A stretch of DNA of 64,000 nucleotides from NCBI RefSeq assembly GCF_029784165.1, contig NC_073695.1, positions 159,951,622 through 160,015,621 of the forward strand, written 5' to 3'. Positions 1 to 12,908 of this stretch are shown here, piece by piece. Origin of the DNA: Wyeomyia smithii. Lineage: Eukaryota > Arthropoda > Insecta > Diptera > Culicidae. The translations under genes were made by a program, and so were the position numbers. How positions within the stretch are numbered: position 1 is the first letter of the stretch; each line of letters opens with the position of its first letter. Below the pieces are notes generated by a model, which ran no database searches, was not told the origin of the DNA, and worked only from the letters and a program-made list of their open reading frames with translations.

Positions 1-1942
1 AGTTGCCATGGCCTAGGTGTCGCCGTATTTCAACATAACGGTGTAGTAGGTTTCGCGTCAAGAACATTGATGGCAGCAGAAAGGAATTACGCACAAATAG
101 AAAAAGAATTATTAGCCATCCTTGTCGCGTGTGTTCGGTTCGACCAACTCATCGTTGGAAATCCTAAAGCTGTTGTAAAAACCGACCATCGACCGTTGAT
201 TAATATATTCCAGAAGCCGTTGTTATCGGCTCAACGTAGATTGCAACATATGCTTCTGAATCTCCAGCGATATACCTTGTCTATAATTTACGTACCTGGA
301 AAGGACATTGTTGTAGCCGACGCTCGCTCTAGGGCACCAGCAGTAATCAGTGAACCGGAAGATGAATTCAACTAGCTGTGTATCTTCAAAGCGCTCAAGG
401 AGATTGAAGAGGTTGATCCCAAGTGTTACCTGAAAATTGCTGATCAACGTATTTGTGAACTCATACAAGAAACAAGTAAAGATTCTACAATGTAGCTGAT
501 CGCCGACTTTATTCGGCACGGATGGCCGCCAGTAATCGATCGAGTTCCAGATAGTGTACGTGTTTACCATAGTTATAGAAATGAACTGTGCACAGTGGGC
601 GGTTTAATACTCCGTAATGACAAAATCGTGGTACCGTACATTTTACGTCGCAAACTTGTTCAAAGCTGTCATGTCAGCCATGGCGGTGTTGAGGCTACAC
701 TAAAATTGGCCAGGGCTAACTTGTTTTGGCCCGGTATGAGCGCCCAAATAACAAATGCTGTGAAAGAATGTGCTGTTTGTGCGAAATATGCCGCGTCCCA
801 ACCACAACCTCCGATGTTATCACATGGTATACCAGTGTTTCCGTATAAAATGATAAGTATGGATGTATTTTTCTGCGAGTATCTAAACCGCAAGCAGAAA
901 TTTCTCATTACCGAGGATCACTACTCGGACTTTTTTGAGATCGATTTACTTGAGGATTTAACACCGGAATCTGTCATAAGAGCGTGTAAACGCAATTTTG
1001 CACGTCATGGCGTGCCACAGAAAGTGCTTACTGACCAAGGAACGAATTTTGTAAACCGTAAAATGGCTCAGTTCGCAAATGATTGGGATTTCGAGCTCAT
1101 CACATCATCTCCACACCATCAACAGTCCAACGGAAAATCAGAAGCCGCAGTGAAAATAGCTAAACGGATAATGAACAAATGTCGGGAGACACTGGGGAAG
1201 ACTTCTGGTTTGCTCTCCTACACTGGCGCAATACTCCAAACAAAATCGAAACCAGTCCAGTCGCTAGGTTGTTTTCACGAGGTACTCGGTGTAGTGTGCC
1301 ATCCACTGTAACAAATTTACTTCCCAAATTGGTGAAAGATGTTCCGGAACTAATCGAAAAACAGCGTAAACGATCGAAGTTTCAGTACAATAAAAAGTCT
1401 CGTACTCTTCCCGATCTGCAGGCGGGGTCTCCAGTATTTGTACAGCTTAATCCAGAAGAAAACAAACTTTGGTCACCAGGAGTTTTCGAGCCAATTAAGT
1501 TATCGCTAGTATTTGGTCAACGTTAAAGGTACTGACTACAGGCCTAGATTAGTTCATTTAAAGCTTTGAATTGATTGACCAGCATCCAACACCAGGTTTC
1601 TCTCCTAATTTCTCTTCCTCGACGAATCATACCAATTCAACCTCTACCGATTTGTATTCGAAACAAGTGGAGACAAATGAAAATCAAAAACCGGCCTGCA
1701 GTAAAAATTAACAAAACAGTACAACGCCACCCGCCCTAACTTGTGACAATTCATCATCAGAGCCAACGTCAGAAGAAACAAGTGAAATGGAAACATCTGA
1801 ATCCTTGACGTTTATTCGAGAATCAAACTAGCGCAATAAGAGCCCAGTAAAGAATTCAGACGGCCAACAAGATCCGAACCGACCACGTCGAGAGAGACGT
1901 ATTCCAAAGAAGTTTCATGATTTCGATTTAACTTATAAATAA
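1..1942 (+). pseudogene. Ty3/gypsy retrotransposon pol remnant (RNase H, integrase), 5' cut by window edge
   Basis: Remnant of the polyprotein that would supply RNase H and integrase. Frame 1 is open from base 1 and reads the RNase H region (FASRTLMAAE, YAQIEKELLA, KTDHRPL), then an integrase H2C2 zinc finger near 670-790 (HVSHGG...CAVCAKY), then the catalytic core (MDVFF near 859, LTDQGTNF near 1030, a QSNGKSEAAVK glutamate motif near 1125). In-frame stops at 373-375 and 493-495, and a frame change near 1180-1210 moves the integrase C-terminus to frame 3 until about 1526. A basic C-terminal tail (RRERRIPKKF) ends at a TAA at 1940-1942 in frame 2. At least two stops and two frame changes make it non-functional. 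The motif order RNase H then integrase supports Ty3/gypsy rather than copia. Confidence 0.85.
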
Positions 1943-1956
1943 TTTTTCTTTTATTC

Positions 1957-2060
1957 AAAAACGGGAAGATGTTCTATAATACAACCCTGAACTTTAGAAC
2001 ATGTATCTTGAGAAAATGAACATATTAAATATTATCTTCGAAGATCCGGTCAATAAAAGA
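1957..2060 (+). repeat. Possible polypurine tract and start of the gypsy 3' LTR
   Basis: Directly after the pol tail, a purine-rich run (AAAAACGGGAAGA, 1957-1969) precedes TG at 1970, the usual arrangement at the start of a 3' LTR. An AATAAA polyadenylation signal lies at 2052-2057. The LTR end cannot be placed because no 5' LTR is in the window to compare. Confidence 0.35.
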
Positions 2061-2730
<670 letters not shown>

Positions 2731-3841
2731 AATCAACTAACAACATAAGTAATAAAAACTAATTACAAATTGAAAAATCATCATCATCTTCCGCTGTAAT
2801 CGCTCAAATCTCGTGTTGAATTGTTTCCAGAAAATTTGAAGTTCATTATACTTATCAGCAGGAAAAATGTCTTTCGCTGCAATTTTCATTTCTTCTAGTA
2901 ATTTTCGATGTTTCATTGTTTCATATATATGTTATCTTCCTAATCCGGTTTCTATGATTGAAAGAGGACATTAGAATACATGTATAACACCATGAATTGA
3001 CAACTTACTAGACATTGAATTAGGTGGAGCCGCTAAAGTTGACGGTTCCATAATAAAATTCAACGAATTTATCAATTTGAAAACCAAGACACTGGAATGA
3101 CACAACGTTCTAAATGAATACGAAAAGATGCGGAGGGCGACGACTATTCGTTGTTTTTTTTTTCTCATAAAGCAAAATGTGTGCTTTACTTTTGTATGCA
3201 AACGAGTGTGAAGCAAAAGCAATCTTCAAACGGGCTATTGTTGGCCGGAGTTTGATGGTATGAATTTGCTGCTAGTATCTGACACTTCAATCAGTTTAGC
3301 GAATTTCACGATCATATATTGAAAAGGGCTGAATGTTTTTAATATTGTTTCAGATTTGCAGAAAGTGATAAAGTTTGACATAATTAAAATTTCATAAAGA
3401 TTTGTTTACTGTTTTCTTGTTTAACACTTATTTTAAAACTTTTCATTGATAAATTTTGTGATTTTTGCCCAATTTTTTTTTATCCTTACGGGTTGAGTAC
3501 GATATCATAAATTTTCATTAATGGGTTATCATGGTTATGATTAAAATTAATCCTGGATGAAATTTCAACTTCAAAAATAAAAACTAAAAAAATCTGCTAT
3601 CGCTTTCTTCACTGAAGTGACAATTTGCGCAGTTTTGCGCTACAGCGGACAGTATGCATTTGAAAGCTTACGTTTTTACCTAAATTTTGAATGTAGTCAC
3701 TGTCGTGTCTGTCGTGACCAATCCATCCAACCGTTGAATATATTTATTTGCTTCTTTTAGATGATTCAATAAACTGTCTTCTATCATCAAGATATTTCAT
3801 ACGACTGACCTTATTTTGAAGTAGAATACTTCTCTCAGGAA
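2731..3841. other. AT-rich sequence with no recognised feature
   Basis: Only short unsupported open frames and homopolymer runs are seen. No conserved protein motif, RNA or terminal repeat could be identified. Confidence 0.5.
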
Positions 3842-4172
3842 GTTCGGCTACATAGGGATGTGAAATGAAAATCTAAATCCGAAAAAGTGAGAAATATGTC
3901 CAATTTCAAACGCTAATAAACCGGTTAGTTTTCGATGGATTTCCTTCGTTTTTGCAGTAATCGATTAGAAAATCTTCTAAGATTCCTACCCAATGCAGGA
4001 AATTGCAATTTTATTATTCGAACTATTGTACTATTGAAAATTCTTAAGCCTTGTCAAAACACAAAATTCGACCTCTGATTGTTCGTTATACGATTGCTTT
4101 CCCAAGCACGTTCGACAGAGTTATGGACCTAGTAAATTAGGAATGCATTATTTGGCCTATATAAGAGCTTCA
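3842..4172 (+). repeat. Diverged copy of the promoter-like repeat family (P block)
   Basis: Aligns by eye with 53876-54245 and 59292-59562. Shared landmarks in order are CATAGGGATGT, a run with TTTTTGCAGTAAT, AACTATTGTACTATTGA, CCTCTGATT, CCCAAGCACG and GGCCTATATAAGAG. This copy keeps the TATATAAG box at 4158-4165 and a mutated inverted CCAAT (GATTGTTC) about 80 bp upstream. No ORF follows. It is either a mobile repeat carrying a polymerase II promoter or a dispersed promoter fragment. Confidence 0.6.
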
Positions 4173-4683
4173 TCAGATATTAAACAGACATTTCATCAGA
4201 TATTAAATTGAACAACTGAAATTAGAATAACACAAATGAATATTTGAAGAGTTAATATTTTCTCGTTTTGCGCTATAATCCAAAGTTAATTATCTCTTCA
4301 TCTACATGCATACTCTGACTATTATTACGTGTTTGCGTCACTTAGTGTTTGGCAACGGTTATGCAGAACGCAAATGACGGCGCGATGCGATTCGGCAAGA
4401 CAAAATGTGTTGATATTTATAGCTCTACTTCGCCGTAAAAAGAGCTGTACATTTCACGACGGTAAGGCATAGTATAATTCGGCAGCACTTCAACTACTCA
4501 TTTGCACAAAATTATAAAAATATTCAATAAACTTCATTCAAAATATCAAACAAAGTGAAATTACAATACTACCAATGAACGGTCAACGTTTATTTACTAG
4601 AAAAAATGACTGACACGCAAGCAGCCGGGTTATCTTTCTTGTAAAAGTATTCTACTTCAACCTTGCGGTCGTGGCTTTGCATA

Positions 4684-4832
4684 CAACCTTCCTGTGATTT
4701 TTTCTTTCTATCTCTGTCCTCACTTGCATTCTTCCTTTCACTCTTCCTCACTGTCTCTTCCTATCACTCTCACTCTCTTTCTTTTTCTCTCTTTCTCTCT
4801 CTTCCTCTCTCTCTCATTCTCGTTCCCTACAG
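4684..4832 (+). repeat. Pyrimidine-rich (TC)-type low-complexity tract
   Basis: Strongly C+T biased run (TCTCTC and TTCCTCT units). The translated frame is a Ser/Leu/Phe-rich artefact of base composition. The flanks 4173-4683 and 4833-5396 hold no recognised gene. Confidence 0.8.
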
Positions 4833-5396
4833 TCACAACCGTGGCAAACTGCGGCAACTAAACTTTTAAGCTACTTTTCTACAAAAAATCACGTTTTTTT
4901 ATTTTTTTCTAGTGTCAGGCTTACTATGACCAAGTTTTACAATATTTAATAAAAAGGGTTTGTTTTGCACAATATTCACAACAACTTTTCCTTTGACGTC
5001 AAAAAAATCCAAGCTATCATTGAAGCTACAGAGCGTTTCAAAGTAATGTACTTTTTTTCAAAAAAGAGACAAAAACGTCAGTTCGCCGAGCTTTGAAAAG
5101 TCATAAAAAATTCAGATTTCATGATATTGCGCCCAAATTTTAGATTTAGACACTTGAATGTTATAGCAATAAAGGAAAAATATTATGAAACAGCTAACGA
5201 AAAAAAAAAAAATTTTGGCTGATGGCCAGCGATTCCCCACTGTGGAGTGGTCTAAAGACCTTTTTTTCCAATATGAGTTTTTTGCATAAACCGCATCTAC
5301 TCAACAAGCTGAAATTGGGAGATTAGGAAAATTTCGGAAAATCGAATTTTAAAGCTGCTTTATTCCGTGTTAAAATTCGTCCGAAACAGAATGGCC

Positions 5397-5742
5397 GTTT
5401 TGTTTCGGAACAGAGTGGTCTATGTACATAAATCGATGCAATACTATCATGTAACACGTAACATGTAGCATATTACATGTGATAAGGAACATGCCACTTG
5501 TTTTGTACATGTCACACGTGATATGTAATATGTTACACGTAATGTAACAGGAAAAATGTAACATGTAAAATATTATGTAATATGTAATATCTTGTGTTAC
5601 ATGTAATGTAACACGTGACATCTTACATGTGACATGCTATATGTATCATATAACATGTGACACTAGCCAATTTATACGATTTACCGTCATTTTCTTTGTC
5701 ATTTACAGGTTTGTGTACATAGACCACTCTGTTCCGAAACGA
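5397..5742. repeat. Inverted-repeat element with about 30-bp arms
   Basis: The left arm (about 5400-5434, core TTCGGAACAGAGTGGTCTAT) is repeated in inverted orientation at about 5712-5742 (core ATAGACCACTCTGTTCCGAA). A third partial arm in the left orientation (GAGTGGTCTATGTACAT, 6060-6076) lies on the far side of the adjacent (TA)n tract. The structure suits a MITE or foldback element. No convincing target duplication was seen, so the class is unknown. Confidence 0.6.
5449..5663. repeat. Degenerate array of palindromic ACATGT/ACACGT cores
   Basis: Seven ACATGT and four ACACGT hexamers, mostly embedded in TGTAACATGTAA-like contexts, occur in about 215 bp between the arms of the inverted repeat. 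The spacing is irregular, as expected of an old short tandem repeat. No protein is encoded. Confidence 0.75.
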
Positions 5743-5760
5743 TTCGAGGATTCCAGTGAA

Positions 5761-6056
<296 letters not shown>

Positions 6057-6403
6057 GTCAGAGTGGTCTATGTACATTGGTGAGATAACATCACCGATTT
6101 CGCAAAGAACTGTTAATTTTATGTATGCCCAATGTTAAACCACTTCATAACCTTTATATAAGAACATTTTATTTGAAAGAATTCGTTCAACAGAATCTTT
6201 ATTCAGAGATTTTTCGAAATTGCTTCTCCTGAACAATTTGCTCGATGGCACCATAAACCACTCTGGTTCGCAACGGCTCATATAGAGTCGCACAAAGAGA
6301 AAATCTATCGTTTCGGTAACACAGTTTTTGTGCCGTTTGTTGCCAAGAACTATACAGTTATGTTTTTCACCAAGCATAGAGATATTGTGGCGCCAGCAGT
6401 AAA

Positions 6404-6775
6404 TTAAAGTTCGGAAGTCAGAGTTCCGACTTCCGAACTTTCTTCCGACTTTACAAACACATAGAACAACTGCGTGTTCACACAACATGAACTGCGGAAT
6501 GATTTCAATGTATTCGTTTTTATAAACCGGACTGACAGCGCAGTGGCGGCTGAGATGCTTGCAGTGTTGCGAGAACACCAAAAATAAACATCTGAAGTGA
6601 GCCTAACTGCCAGTTTATCAGCGACATTTTGATAATTTTTTTTCAAATTCACAATAAGTGACTCTTCACCTACGCACACTAGAGAACGTGTAAACCCGTG
6701 TGGAGTTGCTTTTGTTTCCTCCAAAATGTAAATCATCGCAGCTCGTTGCTTCGACTTTTTATCACTTTTTACCAT
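6404..6775 (-). CDS. Unrecognised 123-codon open frame, possibly a gene fragment
   Basis: The reading frame starts at an ATG with a lysine-rich beginning (MVKSDKKSKQRAAM) and continues with a protein-like stretch (EETKATPHGFTRSL, VGEESLIVNLKKNY) before a Ser/Thr/Cys-rich end. The first 60 residues look like coding sequence and the remainder less so, which could mean one exon read into an intron. I recognise no family, and there is no neighbouring exon or promoter to support a gene. An inverted repeat (AAGTTCGGAAGTC / GACTTCCGAACTT, about 6407-6440) overlaps its 3' end. It may be part of an undescribed repeat. Confidence 0.2.
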   Translation of the reverse strand: MVKSDKKSKQRAAMIYILEETKATPHGFTRSLVCVGEESLIVNLKKNYQNVADKLAVRLTSDVYFWCSRNTASISAATALSVRFIKTNTLKSFRSSCCVNTQLFYVFVKSEESSEVGTLTSEL

Positions 6776-7092
6776 TTTTGGTCGATTATGTTTAGCAGCT
6801 TCTTCCGATTCATGCTCACGAATTAACACCCAACATTAACACCTTGTTTATTTACATTGCTCGATATTTTTTTAAAATTCTTCACAAGGCACAAAATTAC
6901 ACCAGTGATCACCTTACGCGTAGTGCGGAAAGATGCCATCACGAGTGCTAAATGATTGTATAGATTCAAACTTGGTTTTTTAAAATATTGAATACAAATC
7001 TTTTATGATAAACGAGTTACTGCACCTAAAACGTACTTAGTCAAGTGAAAATATTTTTTAAATCATTGATATAGCTGGAAAAAAAGCGATAG

Positions 7093-7545
7093 AGACGCTA
7101 TCTGTGCTTACCCCAAACAACACCAAATATACCAAACCCTCCATCAACACAACTGGTTACAGCAACGGATTACATATACAGTGCTTAGGATAACGGACCA
7201 TTCAGGGTATATGTTGAGTTACTCCTCAAGGAGCATAATACGAGCATAAACAAAATATCAATAGGGCGAATGCTGAAAAGAATTTTCGGTGTTGAAAAAC
7301 ACGTGACGGAAATAAAAAATGCAGGAGAACAAAAAGTACTTGTATACCTGAACAACTATACCACAGCCAACCGCTTGATTCAAAATGATGTCACGAAAAA
7401 TTACGGATATAAAGCAAACGTACCAAAACACCTTATATCAGTGACAGGAGTAATTTCCGGAATCCCAAATGATCTGACCCCAGAAGATTTACTCAAGGAT
7501 ATCAAATGTAGTTTTCCTATAATGGTAGTATATAGACTAGGCTGT
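7093..7545 (+). pseudogene. Fragment of a non-LTR retrotransposon ORF1 (gag-like)
   Basis: Frame 1 carries a stretch typical of the nucleic-acid-binding ORF1 of Jockey-related elements: DNGPFRVYVE, INKISIGRML, VTEIKNAGEQKVLVYL, then HLISVTGVISGIPNDLTPED. A stop at 7186-7188 lies just before the conserved part, and the frame ends abruptly after VVYRL at about 7545, where unrelated AT-rich sequence begins. The zinc knuckles and ORF2 are missing. It is an isolated truncated piece with no partner in the window. The clade is uncertain. Confidence 0.55.
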
Positions 7546-8061
7546 TCCAAAAAAAATCGATGTTGAAAAGTCAAGGTGCTCAGCCCCAAATTGAAAGATA
7601 ATGTTATTTATAGCATTTTTGTTGAACATTTCGACTTTCTAAAATGTCGTTTTCAGGTTGCCCAAACGTGATTTATGAAAAATGACTTTTTCAACTACAA
7701 AACCACTCTTTTGCACTTTTTTCAAATCTGTTCGATTCCTACATTTTTCCATATATTTTTTTATTTTTGTGGGGTTGTTTTTGAATATTTTGCATGGTTT
7801 GGTTCAGCATCGCATTCAATAATTTGACTCACAGAGCCCATTAAACATCACGAAAAAGTGAATTTTCCTTATAATTTTCAGATAAAACCCTTCAAAACAC
7901 ATATAAAATTTTTTTTTGAATAAGAACTGAAATTTTTTCTACAAAGCGGAATTCAAGACGAAAATTTACATGAAAAAAGATCCTTGATATCTTATCGGGT
8001 GGCTGAGATATTGGCGTTTTTACATGTGATGGATTTTGTCAAAAATGCCACTAAAGCTCAA
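7546..8061. other. AT-rich spacer without recognised genes
   Basis: No protein motif or terminal repeat was recognised. Short open frames lack coding character. Confidence 0.5.
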
Positions 8062-8559
<498 letters not shown>

Positions 8560-8582
8560 CATGGTTCACTAATAAAGGTCCA

Positions 8583-8683
8583 TACCCTAGTAACAATATT
8601 AGTTTTATCGAAGTTTTATAGTGCTTAAAACATCCAAAACAGCGCTATAAAACTTCGATAAAACCAGTTTTGTTACTTGGGTA
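8583..8683. mobile_element. 101-bp palindromic MITE, copy 1
   Basis: Begins TACCCTAGTAACA and ends TGTTACTTGGGTA, so it has TA...TA ends with imperfect 13-bp inverted termini. The inner arms also pair (TTTTATCGAAGTTTTATA with its complement), giving an almost complete hairpin with a short loop. A second copy of exactly the same length lies at 60118-60218. It carries no coding sequence. The terminal TA suggests Tc1/mariner-type mobilisation, which is inference. Confidence 0.75.
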
Positions 8684-9521
8684 TAGACTGGGAAATCTGC
8701 CGAAAACCGGGAGACAGTAACAACAAGACCTTTTTTGCGAAACAGCGAACTTTTTCAAGGTTGTATACGTGTCTAACACGTAAAATATTCGACGTCGTAC
8801 GCACACAATCTCTTTTGTAGTAATTTACTAAAACTTTTATATAAAACCTAAATTAATCCACCTAGCGGTCAGACTCAGCCCTTATCATTCAAACTTATTA
8901 TTTGTAAAAATAGATTTACATGAATGCTTAAATCCAATAAAGGTATATTCACTCTTTGGGTTCTAAAATATTGATGTTGTAATTAAAGCATAAAACATGA
9001 AATTTGACGTAATGTTAGTGCTTAAGAAATAGCGAAATAAAAGAAATGACTCCTAATTTCGAACAATTTGATCACGAGCGATACCGGGAACGTTCAGATA
9101 GTACGAAACCACATTTAAATCATGTTGAGTCCATATATATTGATCAAAGCAGGTATAAAGTTGAATAGTCTTTGATTTTCTTTTCTTTCCAAAACTTTTG
9201 AACAGTTTATCAAATTGTTATGAAGTTTGTTATTTGTAAGTTTGAGAGATGACTCGTTTGTATGATACTAGTTATGTTCAAATAAGTCGTGTAATACAGC
9301 AAATTACAGCAAAATTTAAACAGTGCGTCTTGAACTGTCTTACAGATCAGACCGTTTTTCGGTTGCTTGTGGACTGGTCTTTGACTGCCTATAGCTTCAA
9401 AGTTTGTGTTTTGTCAGTGTGTCTTTTAAAGACTACCTGAAAGTTATTTCCCATCAGTCTTTCTCAAGACTACCTACTTTTGAATTTAACATTTGTTTTA
9501 ACTTTTTTCGTATCACCTGAA

Positions 9522-10844
9522 ATGGCTGGACGGAAAAAGAAACCTCGCATCGCTGCGGGGAGGAAAAGAGAGGCATCTCTTTCTGACACTTCGAGTGTCT
9601 GTAGTGACAATCCTTTTGATATTTTGCCTGAGCAAGAAGCTGGTGAAATGGAAGTTACCAATGATGAAACTATACAAAATATAAAATCTTTAAAAAAGGA
9701 GAAAGTTCCACCTATTGTGGTAACTATTTCTTCTGAATTTAATATATTCAAAAAGGAACTTTCAACGTTTGTTTCTAACGTTAAAGTTACCTATCAAATT
9801 GGCCGTAGAGGTGAATGTCGCTTATTAGCCGACTCAGTAAAGGGTCGTGATCGTCTTGTTCAGTATTTAACTGACAAGATGTACAAATTTTTTACATATG
9901 ACACCAAGAACGTCAAGCCGTTCAAGGTCGTATTGAAAGGTCTCTCCAACGATCAAACCGTTGATGAGATCAAACTTACTTTAACAGAATTACTTGGCAT
10001 AGCCCCTACCCAAGTAATTCTAATGAAACAAAAATCACGAGGCGAAAACAGTCAGAGAACTGGAATTTCCCTTGTTAATTATTTAATTCATTTTAACCGC
10101 AATGAGGTTAACAACTTAAAATTTCTTGAAAAAGCACATGCTTTGTATAATGTGCGTGTAAAGTGGGAAATTTATAGGAAGTATGGCGGAGGTGAAAAAC
10201 ATATCACCCAATGCCGTACTTGCCAACGTTATGGCCATGGTTCCAAATTCTGTAACATGGACCAAAAATGTCTTAACTGTGGAGACTCTTCTCACAAAAA
10301 GGACACATGTCCTGTGAAAGAGAGTAAAAATTTTCGCTGTGCGAATTGTAACGGCAACCATATGTCAAATTTTTATCAATGCCCAGTCCGTTTAGCAATT
10401 GTTAAGGCAAGGCAAGGTAAACAAAATTCAATTTCTCAATTAAAACCAACTTCAAAATAAAATTCTCCAAGCGTACCAGTGACGCATAGTTTACCTACTC
10501 CTTTGCATACCCGTTTAACTTATGCACAGGTTACAGGTAGTTCGAACATTATACCGCCTAGTGTTGGTAGTTCGAAAATGACCGTTAATATGGGTAAGCA
10601 AAACACGCTAGAAAATAATTGTACACCTATTACTCCAGCTAATATTGCTGCCGAAAATATTTTTTCTAATGTCAACTGCCTGGGGCCTATTACGGCAGGT
10701 AAACTTTCTTTTTTGCAACAGGCAATGTTCGATCTTATGAACGCCATGTTGCAGGCAAAATCAATGTTTGAAGCCATTCAAATAGGCACAAATTTTTCTA
10801 TTAAAATTGTTTCTAATTTAAAATTTAGCAATGATTTTAAATAA
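9522..10844 (+). pseudogene. ORF1 of the Jockey/Juan-like element, one in-frame stop
   Basis: Nucleic-acid-binding gag-like protein that would coat the element RNA. The ATG at 9522 is chosen as the first ATG in frame (MAGRKKKPRIAAGRKR, strongly basic). NPFDILPEQE follows at residues 35-44. A central RNA-binding-like segment runs over roughly residues 70-220. Three cysteine-rich knuckles follow (CRTCQRYGHGSKFC, CLNCGDSSHKKDTC, CANCNGNH..QC). A TAA at 10458-10460 interrupts the frame, but the same frame stays open to 10844 (LTYAQVTG, then a hydrophobic-rich end). The single stop is therefore a recent nonsense change. The final codons overlap the ORF2 ATG by 14 nt. Confidence 0.82.
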
Positions 10845-12128
10845 AACAATTAAAATATTAAATTGGAATGCTCGCTCATTGAAGGCCAATGAGAATGAGC
10901 TTTTTAATTTTTTTACAGTAAATAATGTGCATATTGCAATTATTACTGAAACATTTTTGAAACCTAACATAAAATTAAAATATGATCCCAATTACGTGGT
11001 TCATAGATATGATAGGATTCAGGGTTCCGGCGGTGGAGTTGCAATTGTTATTCATCGCCGAATCAAACATCGTGCTCTTCCCCATCTTGAGACGAAAGTT
11101 ATTGAAACTTTGGGAATTGAAGTTCAAACTGAACTTGGGATTTTATTTATTGCCGCAGCATATTTACCATTTCAATGCACACGCGAGCTCAAAAATTATT
11201 TTAAAGGTGATATACAAAAACTCACCAGAAATCGTTCGAAATTTTTCATAATCGGCGATTTTAACGCTAAACATCGTTCATGGAATAATTCTCAAAGTAA
11301 TTCCAATGGCAAAATTTTATTCAATGATTGTTCTTCAGGATACTATTCTATTTTGTCTCCGAAAGTCCTACATGCTTTTCTTCTGTAAGAAACCCTTCAA
11401 CAATTGATTTGGTGCTAACAGATCAAAGTCATGTATGTAGTGATTTGATCACACATGCTGACTTTGATTCTGACCATCTTCCAATAACTTTTTCTTTATC
11501 ACATGAATCAGTTTTAAACCCTATGAGCTCTGTTTTTAATTATAACAAGGCTAATTGGGAAAGATACAAAACTCATATTGAGAGAAATTTTAATAATGAG
11601 CTTAATTTGCAAAACGAAGTGAATATTGATTCCGCTTTGGAAGCATTAAAATGTGCAATTGTTGATGCCAGGAATTATTCTGTTCCAAAGGCTCAAGTGA
11701 AATTTGATTCATCAATAATTGACGAAAATCTTCAACTTCTAATTCGTTGGAAAAATGTCCGCAGACGTCAATATCAACGTTCTCGTGACCCTGTTTTTAA
11801 AACTATTTAAAAAGATTTACAGAAAGAGATTGAACATAGATTTACTCTTCTGAGAAATCAAAATTTTGAGACTAAAGTTGAAAAATTGAAACCATATTCA
11901 AAACCATTTTGGAAGCTGTCGAAGATTCTTAAGAAACCTTCAAAGCCTATTCCAGTTTTAAAAGATGGTCAGGGCGGGTTTACGATTGTGGGGGCCCGGG
12001 GCCCAATTATAGTGCGGGGCCCCAAAAAAAAACCAAACCATTTTTTAATCGTACGAGGTAAAACCATTTATTTGCTATTGAAAAATTACCAAAAATTTGT
12101 TAGAATTTTCTCTTAAGCCCTATATAGA

Positions 12129-12908
12129 GTTCCAAGCGAGGTGAAAATCTCATGCAAAACGTTCATTTTTTCACGCTCGTGAAAAATGCAACCTGCAAAA
12201 ATTTCACTTCGCTTGGAACTGTAAACAAATTCGATCCAGCGAAATCAAAGGTTGTGGCTCCGTCTTTTTCACTTAGGTTTATTTTTTTTCCCGGATGCAA
12301 ACGCTAGTGAAAAAAGCAGCAGCAAGTGAAAACTTGCATGCGTTTCTATTCTGTCAGTTGCAGCCAATTTTCACTTCGCTCGGAGTGTAAATTCGTGAGT
12401 TTCGCTTCACTTAAACTGTAAACTGCAGGCTGGTGAAATACCTGCGTGTAGAGCGGGGGCCTAGTGTGGTTGGTAACGTCTCCGCCAACCACGCTCGACG
12501 CCTGGGTTCGAATCCCACCGCCGACATAGGTGTCGATGGTTGTGAGGTGGCGTGATCCACTCACAACCAACCCAACTGGTCTAGATTCAATCCTAGCCGA
12601 CACCGGGAGATTTTCTGAGGCGAAAAAATCTCTGGGATCACGCCTTCCATCGCATGAGGAAGTAAAGCCGTTGGCGCCGGTCCGTTAATAAACGGGTCGT
12701 GAGTTAGGGTCCTGGGTGTGGAGTCGCCTCCCTGGGCGTCGGTGATTGGCCACAACAGTGGCGGAACTAGACCGACGGAAAATAAGCGAGAATAAAAAAA
12801 AAAGAAATATCTGCGTGTTCCACAAACGGGTTTTCACGACAGATTTCGCAAGCGAAAATTTACGCTTTTTCACTTGTCAAATGTTTCACTTCGCTTGGAA
12901 CTGTAAAC
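12129..12908. repeat. Short repeated motif set within the hAT element
   Basis: TTTCACTTCGCTTGGAACTG occurs at 12202 and 12884, a variant (TTTCACTTCGCTCGGAGTG) lies at 12368, and an inverted copy (GTTCCAAGCGAGGTGAAAA) lies at 12129-12147. The inverted pair 12129-12147/12202-12221 can form a hairpin. The outermost copies also face each other and may be ends of another nested element into which the SINE later jumped. Confidence 0.6.
12450..12803 (+). mobile_element. tRNA-derived SINE nested in the hAT element
   Basis: A tRNA-like head has a box A-like TAGTGTGGTTGG (12462-12473) and a good box B GGTTCGAATCCC (12505-12516), the internal RNA polymerase III promoter. A unique body and an A-rich tail (about 12791-12803) follow. 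A 15-bp direct repeat with one mismatch, GAAATAYCTGCGTGT, flanks it (12435-12449 and 12804-12818), as expected for LINE-mediated insertion. It has no acceptor-stem pairing partner and is not a tRNA gene. Confidence 0.85.

Noticed and set aside
4663..4869. Ser/Leu/Phe-rich open frame
   Set aside because: Explained by the pyrimidine-rich tract; it has no domain or conservation evidence.
12440..12530. Possible tRNA gene from a good box B
   Set aside because: The cloverleaf cannot be closed, and the sequence continues into a body, A-rich tail and target duplication. It is a SINE.
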